DNA from: JAEXNA01 sp037189585
Lineage (GTDB): Bacteria; Vulcanimicrobiota; Xenobia; Xenobiales; JADMJV01
Length of the DNA: 64,000 nucleotides
Direction: 5' to 3'
Assembly (NCBI GenBank): GCA_037189585.1
Contig: JBBCJA010000034.1
Location: forward strand, 1-64,000
The position numbers were made by a program, and so were the translations under genes. The first letter of the stretch is position 1. Each line of letters opens with the position of its first letter. The notes beneath the pieces are model-generated. The model ran no database searches. It was not told the origin of the DNA and worked only from the letters and a program-made list of their open reading frames with translations. Positions 18,305 through 27,566 of the stretch are shown piece by piece.

Positions 18305-19279
18305 ATGTCTCTCGACGCGTTTAACGAGATTGAGACGGTGATGGAATATCTTCCGATCATGCTTACCAAGCTTTCAGCCGCACAGCCTTTTTCAGGGCAA
18401 CGTTTTGTCAGGAGTTCGACCGCTACCAACAGTAGTGAGGGTGCGACCGTGGACCGCTTCGAGCCGGCTTCGGAGGCCGCGCCGACTCTGTCTCCCGGGG
18501 TGTTAAGAAGACAAGAAATCCGCCAAGCTATCGGGCGAATGGTTCGCGGGCCCGTGGAGTCGCGGCACGTGGAACTGATGGTGGACGGACTCACTCCCTA
18601 CGGACCCAAACTCTTGAACAGGCTAGCCGACCATGGTCTGACCATCGTGACTCCCAACGAGGGGTGGGCTCATTACTCGGTCGACACTCGACAGATCACG
18701 TTCCCCAAGGGCGACCTCGAGCGGGACCAGGAAGTGCCTTTCCGCGAATATATGCTGGTTCACGAAATGGCTCACGCCATGGACTACCTGCTGGACCCTT
18801 CCGCCCGGCCTCTCAGCGAGCGAGCGGACCTCGGGATATCGGCTCATCGGACCCGACTCAACCGCATCTATCAGCCTGCCCTGGACCGCTTCAAGGCGAT
18901 AGAGCGAGAGCGGCGGGCGCAAGGGACCTGGGGGTCGCCACCTCGTGCTCCTCAATCCCGCGTCTATGGAGAGGATTACATGACGGTAGTGGAAGCCGTG
19001 ACGGGGACGCGCCTTAGTGAGCGTCCGGCACGAGGACACATCAGCATTTTAGAGCCGTCGACCAAGCCGACCGAGTATTTCGCCGACGCTGTCTACACCT
19101 ATTTGCACTCGGACCCGGTCACGGTGCACCGTTATACTCTGCCGGACGGCCAGCCCATAGCTCATTCTTACCCCCCTCGCCGGGAGGACCTCAGAGCGAG
19201 GGACCCCCGCATGTTCGCGGCTCTGGAACGATTCTTTCGAGACCCGAACCACGCCGCTTCCTCTCTTCGAGTGGACTAG
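18305..19279 (+). CDS. Putative ATLF-like zinc metalloprotease (HEMAH), 324 aa
   Basis: Residues ~150-165 read MLVHEMAHAMDYLL, a zincin HExxH motif, and a downstream glutamate in TEYFADAVYTYL (~250-265) matches the third-ligand arrangement of the anthrax-lethal-factor-like (ATLF) fold. The ~60-residue N-terminus is Ser/Thr-rich and disordered, as in many exported effectors. There is no Sec signal or membrane helix. It overlaps the convergent gene at 19276 by 4 bp, sharing a CTAG. The start is the first ATG; later ATGs (for example MEYLPIM) are also possible. The ATLF assignment is from the motif geometry only. Confidence 0.7.
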   Translation: MSLDAFNEIETVMEYLPIMLTKLSAAQPFSGQRFVRSSTATNSSEGATVDRFEPASEAAPTLSPGVLRRQEIRQAIGRMVRGPVESRHVELMVDGLTPYGPKLLNRLADHGLTIVTPNEGWAHYSVDTRQITFPKGDLERDQEVPFREYMLVHEMAHAMDYLLDPSARPLSERADLGISAHRTRLNRIYQPALDRFKAIERERRAQGTWGSPPRAPQSRVYGEDYMTVVEAVTGTRLSERPARGHISILEPSTKPTEYFADAVYTYLHSDPVTVHRYTLPDGQPIAHSYPPRREDLRARDPRMFAALERFFRDPNHAASSLRVD

Positions 19280-19887
19280 AACTGGCCTCCCCAGAATGCC
19301 GAGAAAGAGGAGAAGCTCCAAGCCGAGTTACCGTTGAACTCGCTTGGTCCGCAGCCGAAGTTGGCGTTCATGGGACCGTCCCATCCCGCCGTCATCGGCG
19401 CCTGCCAACCGCCGCATCCGCCGGGCATTCCGACAGACATGCCGCAGCCCATGCCACCGGACATCATCGCCATCATCATTTTCTGCTTCATCAGATCTTG
19501 CATGACGCAGTACAACATAGCTTGCGGTGAAAAGCAGAAGCTGTCCTGAGGCGGGCGGCAGCCCCTTTCTTGGCTTGCCAGCGCCTGGTCCAGTCCGCCG
19601 CAGTCGGTTTTGGAGAGCCCGGCCTTGAACGCGTCCAGGTTGCCGCATTCGTTTCCATAGGGATTCGTGGGAGCCGGGGCGGCGGTGTTGACCCGACTTG
19701 GAAGATCCTTGACCTGGACCTGGGGAGTTTGGCCGCTCACGACGATGGTGTGGCGCGTGTTGACGTTCTCGCTGGCCTTGCCCGACATGGGAAAGCTGTT
19801 CGGGATGGCCGAGCCCACGTGGTCGGAGTGAATCACTCGACGGCTGATGTTGGGGTCGGCGTAAGTCTTGGGGATGCTACTGAACAT
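19276..19887 (-). CDS. Gly/Met/Cys-rich protein of unknown function, ~203 aa
   Basis: The start is uncertain. ATG 19887 has AGAGGA about 10 nt upstream and is preferred; ATG 19926 (adding 13 residues beginning MSITTNQPRG) has no proper site. The N-terminal half is polar, and the middle has three conserved-looking Cys (ECGN, TDCGGLD, ERGCRPPQ). A short predicted helix LYCVMQDLMKQKMMMAMM precedes a low-complexity Gly/Met/Cys tail (GGMGCGMSVGMPGGCGG) and an aromatic end (FSSFSAFWGGQF). It could bind metal or form assemblies, but nothing identifies a function. It overlaps the convergent HExxH gene by 4 bp. Confidence 0.65.
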   Translation of the reverse strand: MFSSIPKTYADPNISRRVIHSDHVGSAIPNSFPMSGKASENVNTRHTIVVSGQTPQVQVKDLPSRVNTAAPAPTNPYGNECGNLDAFKAGLSKTDCGGLDQALASQERGCRPPQDSFCFSPQAMLYCVMQDLMKQKMMMAMMSGGMGCGMSVGMPGGCGGWQAPMTAGWDGPMNANFGCGPSEFNGNSAWSFSSFSAFWGGQF

Positions 19888-20102
19888 ATCGATGGTTCCT
19901 CTTGGTTGGTTTGTCGTTATCGACATCCTAACCGGGAGCGGCCGCTCGTTTCAGTGACGATCGTCAACTTTGGCTGTGATGGATGTTTTCCAACGAGGAC
20001 GGGAGAAAAGCCGCGATGGCTCCTAACCAGCAGGCCCTCTCCACCCAACACTGCTTCGGTAGCTTCATTCGCGGAGGATCCGACCTTCGGGTCACGTCAC
20101 TG

Positions 20103-22250
20103 CTAACCCGGCGTCTCTAGAGGTTGACCGCCCACCTTGAAGACTAGCGTGGAGGGGAGCCGAGTCATCCAGGCGCTCTGGGTGGTTTTCAAGGCGATCC
20201 AACGCAGAGGGGTCGCCACGGTGAGATCAAGATTTCGCCAGAACTCTTCCGTCATCTCCTCGTTGGTGACTTTGGCCGCTTTCTCGGCCCACGGTGTGCT
20301 ATCCAGGTCCAGCAGATCGTTGGGGTCGAAAATCGAGACCTTCTCGGTGCCGTTTTGAATCAATCGGGCCACCAGGGGACGCAGGGAAAGATCGGCTTCG
20401 TTGAGGACGGGATAAAAGAGATGATCGGCGCCCTGGAATTCGCGATCGATCAAAACTCCCACGTGGGGCTCGGCGTCGTCGAGAAGCGAGCGGATCACAC
20501 CACCCAGCTCGTCGTCGGAAAACAGACTTTTCGAGCCACCCACCAGAAGAATCTCGTAGGCGCCGGAGTTGGCCTCATCCACGATGGTCTCTTTAACCTC
20601 GGCGGTTGTCCGGTACATTTTGTTCAACGTAATCCCATGCCGCTCGGAGGATTGTTCCACCTCGCTAAAGGCCGCTCGCTCGAACTCCTCGGCTAATAAG
20701 GGGTTGACTTCGTCGCTGGCGGTCAGATGTAACGCGGTGACCCCCAGGCCGGCTGTGGGATTGGTTAATCGTCGAGCCAGGTCCAGGAGTAGAGCGCCTT
20801 TTCGAGCAGGACCAAAAGAGATAAGAATTTTCGAGCGTTCACGGTCAACCGACTCACTAGGGGTCGGAAAGAGCCGATCGACCAGGTCCAGAGCGGGACC
20901 GGTCATCACCGTCGTTCCGAGCGCCATCATCACCATCATGGTGAAGACTTCGGCTGAGAGAACCCCCAGGTCGTATCCGATGTTGAGCACCACCAACTCC
21001 ATCAGGCCGCGGGTGTTCATTAGGATTCCGATGGTCAAGCTGTCCTTCCAGTTCACACCCATAAATCGCGCGGCCAGGGCGCTGCCGAGCAGCTTCCCGA
21101 TCACGGCGACGGAGATAACGGCCAGACAGATCAGCCAGAGCTTGGGGCTGGAGAGGAGCCCGAGCTCCGTGCGCAGACCAGTGAAGACGAAGAAAAGAGG
21201 CAACAGGAGAACCATCGCCACGTCCTCCACCCGCTCGGTCAGGATGCGACGGAAGTTGTGGTCTTCAGGCATGACCGCGCCCGCGAGAAAGGCGCCGAAG
21301 AGGGCGTGAATACCGATGATCTCGGTGCTCCAGGAGGACAGCAGTAAAACCATGAATATCAGCGCCATCACTGGCTTGCTCAACGCTTCCTCGGTAGGGT
21401 AGAGGGAGCTAAGGCGGGTTAGAAAAGGGGCTACGATTTTGAGCATCACCAGCAGGTAGATCACGCTGAAAAGCAGAGTGAAAAGCGCGCTGGTGAAGGT
21501 TCCGGCTTGCACAATGGCTACCACGGCGGCGAGAAGACACCAGGCGGTCACGTCGTCGGCCGCCGCGCAGGTGATGGCGATGGTTCCCACCGAGGTGCGC
21601 GTCATGTTTCGCTCTTGAATGATGCGCGCCAGCACGGGAAATGCGGTGATACTCATCGCAATCCCCATGAAAAGGCCGAAAGAGACAAAACTTGTGGTTT
21701 CCGGCGCGAAGGGACGATAGAGGGCCAAAGACAGAGCGATACCTAGCACGAATGGGAAGACGATGCTGGCGTGACTGATCACCACCGCCTCGGCGGCCTT
21801 CTTTTTGATCAGTTTGAGGTCGAGTTCGATGCCGATCACGAACATGAAAAGAACCAGGCCTATCTGCGATAGCAGACTCAGGTTCTGAAGAGAGGTCTGA
21901 GGGAAGAGCATCTGGCCTACCTGTGGCATGACCATTCCCAACAGTGAGGGTCCTAAGGCAATACCGGCTACGATCTCTCCCACCACCGAGGGCTGTCCGA
22001 TTTTTCGGCACAGAGAGCCCAGAAAACGAGCCACCGTCAAAACCACCATGATCTGAACTAGTAGTAGGGCTAGAGGAGAAGCCAGATGATGAAGCACGCC
22101 GTCCCAGAACATCGAGAAGGCGGACTGACTGGGGGCGGCTTTGCTTCCCCCGGTCTTGTCGAGGGCCCGTCCGAAGTGAAGAAGCAGCAGGCCCAGCGCG
22201 GTTAAACCCCCCACGAAGAGTACATAAAAGAGCGTGGTGCGTTGTCTCAT
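20103..22250 (-). CDS. CPA2-family cation/proton antiporter with C-terminal USP-like region, 715 aa
   Basis: Residues ~50-455 are a Kef/NhaS-type transporter with about twelve to thirteen helices and the family landmarks GEIVAGIALGPSLLG, FVIGIELD, TCAAADDVTAWC (the essential Asp-Asp pair) and FFVFTGLRTE. Residues ~465-690 are soluble and resemble a universal-stress-protein-type domain (ILISFGPARKGALLLDLA; EILLVGGSKS). Expected role: exchange of K+ or Na+ for H+ across the inner membrane. It follows the KdpE-type regulator by 63 bp on the same strand, suggesting the two-component system controls it. Confidence 0.9.
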   Translation of the reverse strand: MRQRTTLFYVLFVGGLTALGLLLLHFGRALDKTGGSKAAPSQSAFSMFWDGVLHHLASPLALLLVQIMVVLTVARFLGSLCRKIGQPSVVGEIVAGIALGPSLLGMVMPQVGQMLFPQTSLQNLSLLSQIGLVLFMFVIGIELDLKLIKKKAAEAVVISHASIVFPFVLGIALSLALYRPFAPETTSFVSFGLFMGIAMSITAFPVLARIIQERNMTRTSVGTIAITCAAADDVTAWCLLAAVVAIVQAGTFTSALFTLLFSVIYLLVMLKIVAPFLTRLSSLYPTEEALSKPVMALIFMVLLLSSWSTEIIGIHALFGAFLAGAVMPEDHNFRRILTERVEDVAMVLLLPLFFVFTGLRTELGLLSSPKLWLICLAVISVAVIGKLLGSALAARFMGVNWKDSLTIGILMNTRGLMELVVLNIGYDLGVLSAEVFTMMVMMALGTTVMTGPALDLVDRLFPTPSESVDRERSKILISFGPARKGALLLDLARRLTNPTAGLGVTALHLTASDEVNPLLAEEFERAAFSEVEQSSERHGITLNKMYRTTAEVKETIVDEANSGAYEILLVGGSKSLFSDDELGGVIRSLLDDAEPHVGVLIDREFQGADHLFYPVLNEADLSLRPLVARLIQNGTEKVSIFDPNDLLDLDSTPWAEKAAKVTNEEMTEEFWRNLDLTVATPLRWIALKTTQSAWMTRLPSTLVFKVGGQPLETPG

Positions 22251-22313
22251 TCCGGGAGGCTTCGCCGCTTATCCGAGGCCTGCCCGTCGTGAAATAGAAT
22301 CTTTACGCGACCT

Positions 22314-23012
22314 TTACCCCGCCGGGGAGGCGCTGTCTTGCACCCGAAGCCGGTATCCCACGGCCAGTTCCGTGACGAGATAGATCGGGCGCTTGGGATC
22401 GGGTTCGATCTTGCGGCGCAGATTACTGATGTTGACGCGCAAAATTTGCAGATCTTCGGAGTACTGTGGACCCCACACCATCTCCAAAAGCTGGGCGTGG
22501 GTCAGCACTCGGCCCGAGTGCTGGACTAGGACTTTCATCAGGTCCCATTCAGTCGGGGTCAAAGCTACCGACGAGCCCTGGGAATAGACTTCGCGACCAC
22601 CGACGTCTACGATGAGATCACCGCTACGAAAAACGGCTTCGGGATGGCTCGGCTCGACTCGGCGAAGGGCGGCGCGTAGACGCGCCAAAAGCTCTTTGGT
22701 ACCAAAAGGCTTGACCAGATAGTCGTCGGCACCGGCGTCGAGAGCTTCGACGATCTGTTCTTCAGAGTCGCGCAAGGATACGACAACGATGGGGATAGAA
22801 CTCCAGGAACGTACCGCGCGAATCACATCTAACCCGTCAAGGTCAGGAAGCCCAAGGTCTAACACGACGGTGGCGAATGACTCTCGACGGAGAAGCTCTA
22901 AGGCGTCTTCGGCGTTACTTGCTTCGGAGGTCAGGTATCCAGCGGAATTCAGGCAGCCACGCAAAAAGCTACGCACGGACGCTTCGTCATCAACAATGAG
23001 AAGATGACTCAT
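22314..23012 (-). CDS. OmpR/KdpE-type response regulator, 232 aa
   Basis: Receiver domain ~1-115 has DDE (8-10), phosphoacceptor Asp52 in VVLDLGLPDLDG and the switch Lys in DDYLVKPFG. The winged helix covers ~130-225 (SVALTPTEWDLMKVLV; SEDLQILRVNISNLRRKIE), closest to KdpE. The ATG overlaps the stop of the sensor-kinase gene by 4 bp, so the pair is translationally coupled. No kdpFABC pump is in the window; the next gene is a cation antiporter. Confidence 0.93.
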   Translation of the reverse strand: MSHLLIVDDEASVRSFLRGCLNSAGYLTSEASNAEDALELLRRESFATVVLDLGLPDLDGLDVIRAVRSWSSIPIVVVSLRDSEEQIVEALDAGADDYLVKPFGTKELLARLRAALRRVEPSHPEAVFRSGDLIVDVGGREVYSQGSSVALTPTEWDLMKVLVQHSGRVLTHAQLLEMVWGPQYSEDLQILRVNISNLRRKIEPDPKRPIYLVTELAVGYRLRVQDSASPAG

Positions 23013-24358
23013 GGATTGACCGAGCCAGGGTGGGATAAGGGGAGGACAAAACTCGCCTCGGTACCGCCGCCCGGACGTGCGGAAATCGTGAGTTCTCCTC
23101 CGTGGGCTGCGATCAGTCCGTCACAGATCGAAAGACCCAGGCCTGAACCGTGAGTGTGTTGGTTATGGCCTCGGTAGAATTTCTCCAAGACTTTCTGCTC
23201 CTCTCCTGGAGCGATCCCTCGACCTTGGTCCCAAATGCCTACGCGAACGTGGCGCTCGTCAACCAAGCCGGCCTCGAGACGAAGTGGGCTTCCGGGTGGT
23301 GAATACTTGAGAGCGTTGTCCAAGAGATTGCGAACAACCTGTCCAACGAGAATCGGGTCTTGGGGAATCAGAGGGAGGTCGTCGGGCACTTCGAGTTCGA
23401 CCGACCTGCCCTCTAGTTGGGGGCCGAGGCCATCTAAAACGGCGGCCAGAACCTCGCCCATATCATACGGTTTCTTGCTTACCTTCAGGACACCGGCTTC
23501 CAGACGGGTCATCTGGAGTAGATTGTCGACCAGTCGCCGGAGACGCTCGGACTCGGAAAGAGCGTTCTCCAGCATATCTTGTCGGGTGGCTGCTTGGACC
23601 GGGAGGGTTTCGTCGAGCAGACTCGACAGGACTCCCGTGATTGAGACCAGTGGAATGCGCAGATCGTGAGAGATCGAGTTGAGAAGGGCTTGATAGAGCT
23701 TTTCTCGGGCTTTGACTAGTTCGGCCTCGTGAATCTGTTGGGCTAGGCGAAGATGACTGATGGTCTGGGCGGTGTAGAGTAAAAATGCCTCGAGGAGGGC
23801 TCGCTCATCGGGGGCTTGAGCCAGCCATACTCTTCCCAGGCCGTCCGGCAAGGAGTAGCAAGACCCTCTTTGAGGGAGAGGCTCGGTCGGTTGCGGGCCG
23901 ACCTCGAGTTGATGTGTTCCGAACTCTTCTTCGAGGTGCTTGCACAGTACTTCCCAAGCCTGTTGTTCGGTGTCGGCGTGACTCAATTGGCGGCTAAGCG
24001 CGACGAGAGTTAAGGCGCGTGCTTCGCCTCTCTGGGCGGCTGGTAGTCGTCCTTGAAGCAAGCAGATGACTGAGGAGACGATGACAAAGGCGCTTGTGGA
24101 TATACTGCTGATCAGGTAGGGGTTCAGTGGATAGACAATCCAAAACAAGAGTTGACTGCACAGTAGCATCACGGTCAGACCTGCCCACAAGCCGTAAGCT
24201 TGCGCCACGGAAGTGACTGAGAGGAGACACAAGAGCGATGAGGTGACCGAGTACTGGCGAAGAACGTAGGCCAGAGCGGTTGATAAGACGGCAAGGCCCA
24301 GAGCAACGAGGGAGCTTTTGAGTGTCCGTGGACTGTTTTCTGACCGGAGTTTCGACAC
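23009..24358 (-). CDS. KdpD-like sensor histidine kinase (C-terminal KdpD half), 449 aa
   Basis: Four close N-terminal membrane helices (~15-103) match the DUF4118 region of KdpD. A GAF-like linker (~115-205) follows, then HisKA with His231 in NSISHDLRIPL and a HATPase with N-box NLLDNALKYSP, G1 DQGRGI and G2 GSGLGLSI. The large N-terminal KdpD and USP domains are missing, so this is a short KdpD variant. With the KdpE-type partner it probably senses ionic or turgor stress and controls the neighbouring antiporter (inference from order). Confidence 0.9.
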   Translation of the reverse strand: MSKLRSENSPRTLKSSLVALGLAVLSTALAYVLRQYSVTSSLLCLLSVTSVAQAYGLWAGLTVMLLCSQLLFWIVYPLNPYLISSISTSAFVIVSSVICLLQGRLPAAQRGEARALTLVALSRQLSHADTEQQAWEVLCKHLEEEFGTHQLEVGPQPTEPLPQRGSCYSLPDGLGRVWLAQAPDERALLEAFLLYTAQTISHLRLAQQIHEAELVKAREKLYQALLNSISHDLRIPLVSITGVLSSLLDETLPVQAATRQDMLENALSESERLRRLVDNLLQMTRLEAGVLKVSKKPYDMGEVLAAVLDGLGPQLEGRSVELEVPDDLPLIPQDPILVGQVVRNLLDNALKYSPPGSPLRLEAGLVDERHVRVGIWDQGRGIAPGEEQKVLEKFYRGHNQHTHGSGLGLSICDGLIAAHGGELTISARPGGGTEASFVLPLSHPGSVNP

Positions 24359-24406
24359 TCGAAGCGACTTCCCGAGCCAATCGTCCGAGCCTTCTCGTCG
24401 CTGCTG

Positions 24407-25657
24407 TCAGGATCGCACCAAGAAGCCGTCGTACAAGGATTCGGTGCTTGAACGGCTCACTTTGGCCAAAAGGACGTGGTTGCGAGCCGAATGGTGTTTG
24501 GCGCAGAATTCTTTGATCTCCACCTGGTATCCGCGCTCTTGCAAAAAGAGTGCGCGGTCCAACAAGAGCCAGCGCTCCAAGGCTAGCCGGAATGCCAGTT
24601 GAGCCTTTTCCAGTCGCGAGAGGATAGAGAGTTTGGCTTGGGCCCGCTCCATCAGTTTCGCCTCTGCCGGCTCGCTCAATGGGGAGAACTCAAAATCTCG
24701 CCGTCCTCTCCGTTCCAGTTGGTCCACCAGGGCCTGGGCGAAGGAGTTGAAGCTCGACTTGAGCAGACTCTTTTTCACCGAGGGCGTTCGACTGTAGGCG
24801 TCGATCCCTCGCAGTTCTCTCAACTGCAGATCGAAGGCCACTCGCCACAGCAGCTCTCTGTGGCGGAGATTCCGGTGCAGGGTGTTGGCCGTGGTGGTCT
24901 CGGCCGTGGCCAGACGCAGCTCATCTCTGGTCGGCTGGAGCTCGGACTCTCGCGCCGCTCGAGAGAGCCCGTGATAGACTTTTTCCGTCGTGAAGTGGTA
25001 GCAGCACGGCGAGCAAGCCAATGCCGGAACCCCGGCCTGGGCGGTTTGCCGCAGCATGGACAGGTGCAGGTCGCCGCAAGCGTGCAAAGCCGTGTGAAGA
25101 TAAGAGTTTTGGAGAAGAGCCGAGTCCAACGGGTCAAGCACATCGTGGGCCAGGAAAGTGACCTGCTCCGGCAAGTCACGGCGATGAAGCTTGGCATCGC
25201 GCTCGAGGCAAAGAACCCGGGCCCCGCCGGCCAGATGCATCGCGCGCGCGAGAAACCCTCGACCCGAGCACCAGTCGACCACCGAACTGTCGCGGATCAT
25301 CGCCATCTTCGAACCCAGAAGAGCGTTGACGAACCCCTCGACTTGCGCTCTCTTGCGCTCGGAAACTTCAAGAGTCGCAGCTTCGGGAGCTATCCACTGA
25401 CGACGAGTGGGCGTGGCGATGGGAATAGCTTCGAGCGTCTTGAGATCCGGCAGATGGGGTGAGAGAAAGAGGAGCAGACCATCTTCTGGTTCGAGGGCCC
25501 GCAAGTCCGCATCCGAGAGTGCCAGTAGCTCCCGATGCAGTCGGGGATAGTCCGCCTGCCAGCTCAGCTCGTTCTGCACGAAGGCCGACTCTGTCCACAG
25601 AGCTTTGTGGCGGCACAAGAGCTCGGTCAGAGCGTCAAAGGCTTGCTGGAAGTCCAT
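24407..25657 (-). CDS. SAM-dependent methyltransferase, METTL25/GSTCD-like, ~416 aa
   Basis: The methyltransferase core has motif I VVDWCSGRGFLARAM (~145-160), an acidic LCLERD loop and the diagnostic THALHACGDL followed by ACSPCCYHF (~205-240), which together point to the PF13679 family (METTL25/GSTCD type). The flanks are helical. The substrate is unknown, though relatives act on proteins or RNA. Two consecutive ATGs (25660, 25657) give the likely start; a GTG at 25672 would add five residues. The 41-bp tandem array begins about 50 bp upstream of the start, so its promoter lies in or near the array. Confidence 0.82.
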   Translation of the reverse strand: MDFQQAFDALTELLCRHKALWTESAFVQNELSWQADYPRLHRELLALSDADLRALEPEDGLLLFLSPHLPDLKTLEAIPIATPTRRQWIAPEAATLEVSERKRAQVEGFVNALLGSKMAMIRDSSVVDWCSGRGFLARAMHLAGGARVLCLERDAKLHRRDLPEQVTFLAHDVLDPLDSALLQNSYLHTALHACGDLHLSMLRQTAQAGVPALACSPCCYHFTTEKVYHGLSRAARESELQPTRDELRLATAETTTANTLHRNLRHRELLWRVAFDLQLRELRGIDAYSRTPSVKKSLLKSSFNSFAQALVDQLERRGRRDFEFSPLSEPAEAKLMERAQAKLSILSRLEKAQLAFRLALERWLLLDRALFLQERGYQVEIKEFCAKHHSARNHVLLAKVSRSSTESLYDGFLVRS

Positions 25658-25709
25658 CATTGGGCGCAGCACCAGTTAGCTGTCGCGCGTATGCTGCCCT
25701 GCGATCTGC

Positions 25710-26215
25710 CCGCACTCCACGCGGGCAACGCTGCCAGTTTTCCTGATAGCGCGCACCTCACGCGGGCAACGCTGCCAGTTTTCTGATAGCGCGCACCTCG
25801 CGCGGGCAGCGCTGCCAGTTTTTCTGATATCGCGCACCTCGCGCTGGCAACGCTGCCAGTTTTTCTGATAGCGTGTACCACGCGGGCAACGCTGCCAGTT
25901 TTTCTGATAGCGCGCACCTCGCGCGGGCAGCGCTGCCAGTTTTTCTGATAGCGCGTACCTCGCGCGGGCAGCGCTGCCAGTTTTTCTGATAACGCGCACC
26001 TCGCGCGGGCAACGCTGCCAGTTTTTTCTGATAGCGCGCACCGCGCGCGGGCAGCGCTGCCAGTTTTTTCTGATAGCGCGCACCGCGCGGGCAACGCTGC
26101 CAGTTTTTCTGATAGCGTACACCTCGCACGGGCAACGCTGCCAGTTTTCTGATATCGCGCACCTCGCGCGGGCAGCGCTGCCAGTTTTTTCTGATAGCGC
26201 GCACCGCGCGGCAGC
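25710..26215. repeat. Twelve tandem copies of a ~41-bp repeat
   Basis: The shared core GGCARCGCTGCCAGTTTT recurs with its CTGCC at 25731, 25772, 25812, 25853, 25892, 25933, 25974, 26015, 26057, 26097, 26138 and 26178, a spacing of 39-42 bp. The rest of each unit (CTGATAGCGCGCACCTCGCGCG) is also conserved, so this is a tandem repeat and not a CRISPR array. Each unit has a small palindrome followed by T4-T6, resembling a weak terminator on the plus strand. It fills the gap between two divergent genes. All three minus-strand frames stay largely open across it, an artefact of the repeat. Confidence 0.9.
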
Positions 26216-26251
26216 GGAGGGGAACCCTTCTGTGAGGAAAATCTTAGGGCC

Positions 26252-27496
26252 ATGGACATCCACCTGAACTATCACCGCTCTCTGATGGGGGCGCTCAATC
26301 CCGCCAAGGGGAGACCACTGGTCATTCGTGGCGAGCTGGGTCAGGCGCCCTCGATGCAGCTTTTGGAAGAGAACGCACGGCGGGAGTACGGCGCCGGTCC
26401 GGTCACTCTTTCCTACATTGACCCGATCCATGACGCCAATCTGCTGCGCTACGGAGATTTTTTGGAAATTGATACGATGTATGATTCTTTGCGGGCCACC
26501 TATCGCGAGGTAGTGGCGCGGCAAGGCTCGCTATTGCGACTCGTCGGCGAACAGTATCCCGACCTGGAGACTCAGTTGGCCGCGGAGTATCCCGAAGCTT
26601 ACCAGCGCTGGATGGAGGTTCAAAACACCACAGCCCAGCTCTATCGCCATCACGGCGTGAACCGCGGTCTGTGCACATGGCTTGTGGCCGGTGTGGCACA
26701 GGACGGTTGGGCGCGCAAGGTGTTCCCCCAGGACGGTGACGGAGCGCTGGCTCGACTGTGGGACTGTCTCTACGACGTCACCTGGGCCAAGTGCGAGGAC
26801 CCCGACAAGGAGCGTCGCGCCTTGGACGAAGGGCTGCACCGTCGGAGCGCCGCCCTGAACGAGCTGGGGATCGACCGATTTCACGTGACGGGACCCGGCA
26901 CCGATTGGACCGTCGGCCTTCACCCTCTGGCTCGCTTCCGCAGTGGAGGGGGACGCACCGTCGACGGCCGATACTTCAACGCCAACACTCCGAGCTACGA
27001 GGTATGGGTCACCCCCGATCGCCTGCGCGCCGACGGAGAGCTCTCGTTCACCATGCCGTTCTTGGCCGACGGAGTCCTGGTTGAGAGCCTGAAAGTGAAG
27101 ATGGAGAAAGGCGCGGTGGTGGAGTGCTGTGCCACTCGAGGACTCGAAGAGTTCCAGCGCCATATCGGCATGGACGAAGGCGCCAAGTACGGCGGAGAAT
27201 TCGCTCTGGTGGGGATCGATTCGCCCCTGTATCGGATCAACACTCTCTTCTACAACACCCTGTATGACGAGAACGCCGCCTCCCACTGGGCCTTCGGCAA
27301 CGGGTATTCGGACTGTATCGAAGGGGGTCAGGGCATGACCCCCGCCCAACTGCGCGAGGTCGGCTGTAACTCTTCCAAGATCCACACCGACGCTATGTGG
27401 GGAAGCGACCGGGTCGATGTCGTCGCTTACACCAGAGACGGACGGGAAGTCCCGGTATTAATCCAGGGAGTCTGGCAGCCTCCCTTTGCGCTGTGA
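26252..27496 (+). CDS. M29-family metallo-aminopeptidase, 414 aa
   Basis: The sequence shows the M29 (AmpS/PepS, thermophilic aminopeptidase) features. There is an N-terminal domain with the characteristic GPGTDW.VGL segment near residue 215, NANTPSYEVWVTPD with a metal-ligand glutamate (~250), LEEFQRHIGMDEGA near 295, INTLFYNTLYDENAASH with Glu and His ligands (~330-350) and SSKIHTDAMWGS near the end (~375). Length fits the family (about 400). It is cytoplasmic and removes N-terminal residues from peptides. A GAGGAAAA ribosome site precedes the ATG. The upstream region is the tandem array. Confidence 0.92.
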   Translation: MDIHLNYHRSLMGALNPAKGRPLVIRGELGQAPSMQLLEENARREYGAGPVTLSYIDPIHDANLLRYGDFLEIDTMYDSLRATYREVVARQGSLLRLVGEQYPDLETQLAAEYPEAYQRWMEVQNTTAQLYRHHGVNRGLCTWLVAGVAQDGWARKVFPQDGDGALARLWDCLYDVTWAKCEDPDKERRALDEGLHRRSAALNELGIDRFHVTGPGTDWTVGLHPLARFRSGGGRTVDGRYFNANTPSYEVWVTPDRLRADGELSFTMPFLADGVLVESLKVKMEKGAVVECCATRGLEEFQRHIGMDEGAKYGGEFALVGIDSPLYRINTLFYNTLYDENAASHWAFGNGYSDCIEGGQGMTPAQLREVGCNSSKIHTDAMWGSDRVDVVAYTRDGREVPVLIQGVWQPPFAL

Positions 27497-27566
27497 GGAC
27501 TAACCACGGCTTCCCAGTGACGGACCCTTGGAGCTGTTGTTAATCCTTAGGTCGCCCAGGGCTGGG

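Noticed and set aside
20103..24358. Complete potassium (Kdp) uptake operon
   Set aside because: Only KdpDE-type regulators are present; the transporter is a CPA2 antiporter.
25710..26215. CRISPR array
   Set aside because: Whole units are repeated with no unique spacers, and no cas genes are nearby.
25657..26259. Protein-coding genes across the tandem array on the minus strand
   Set aside because: All three frames stay open only because the repeat lacks stops; the products are repeats of the same low-complexity phrases.
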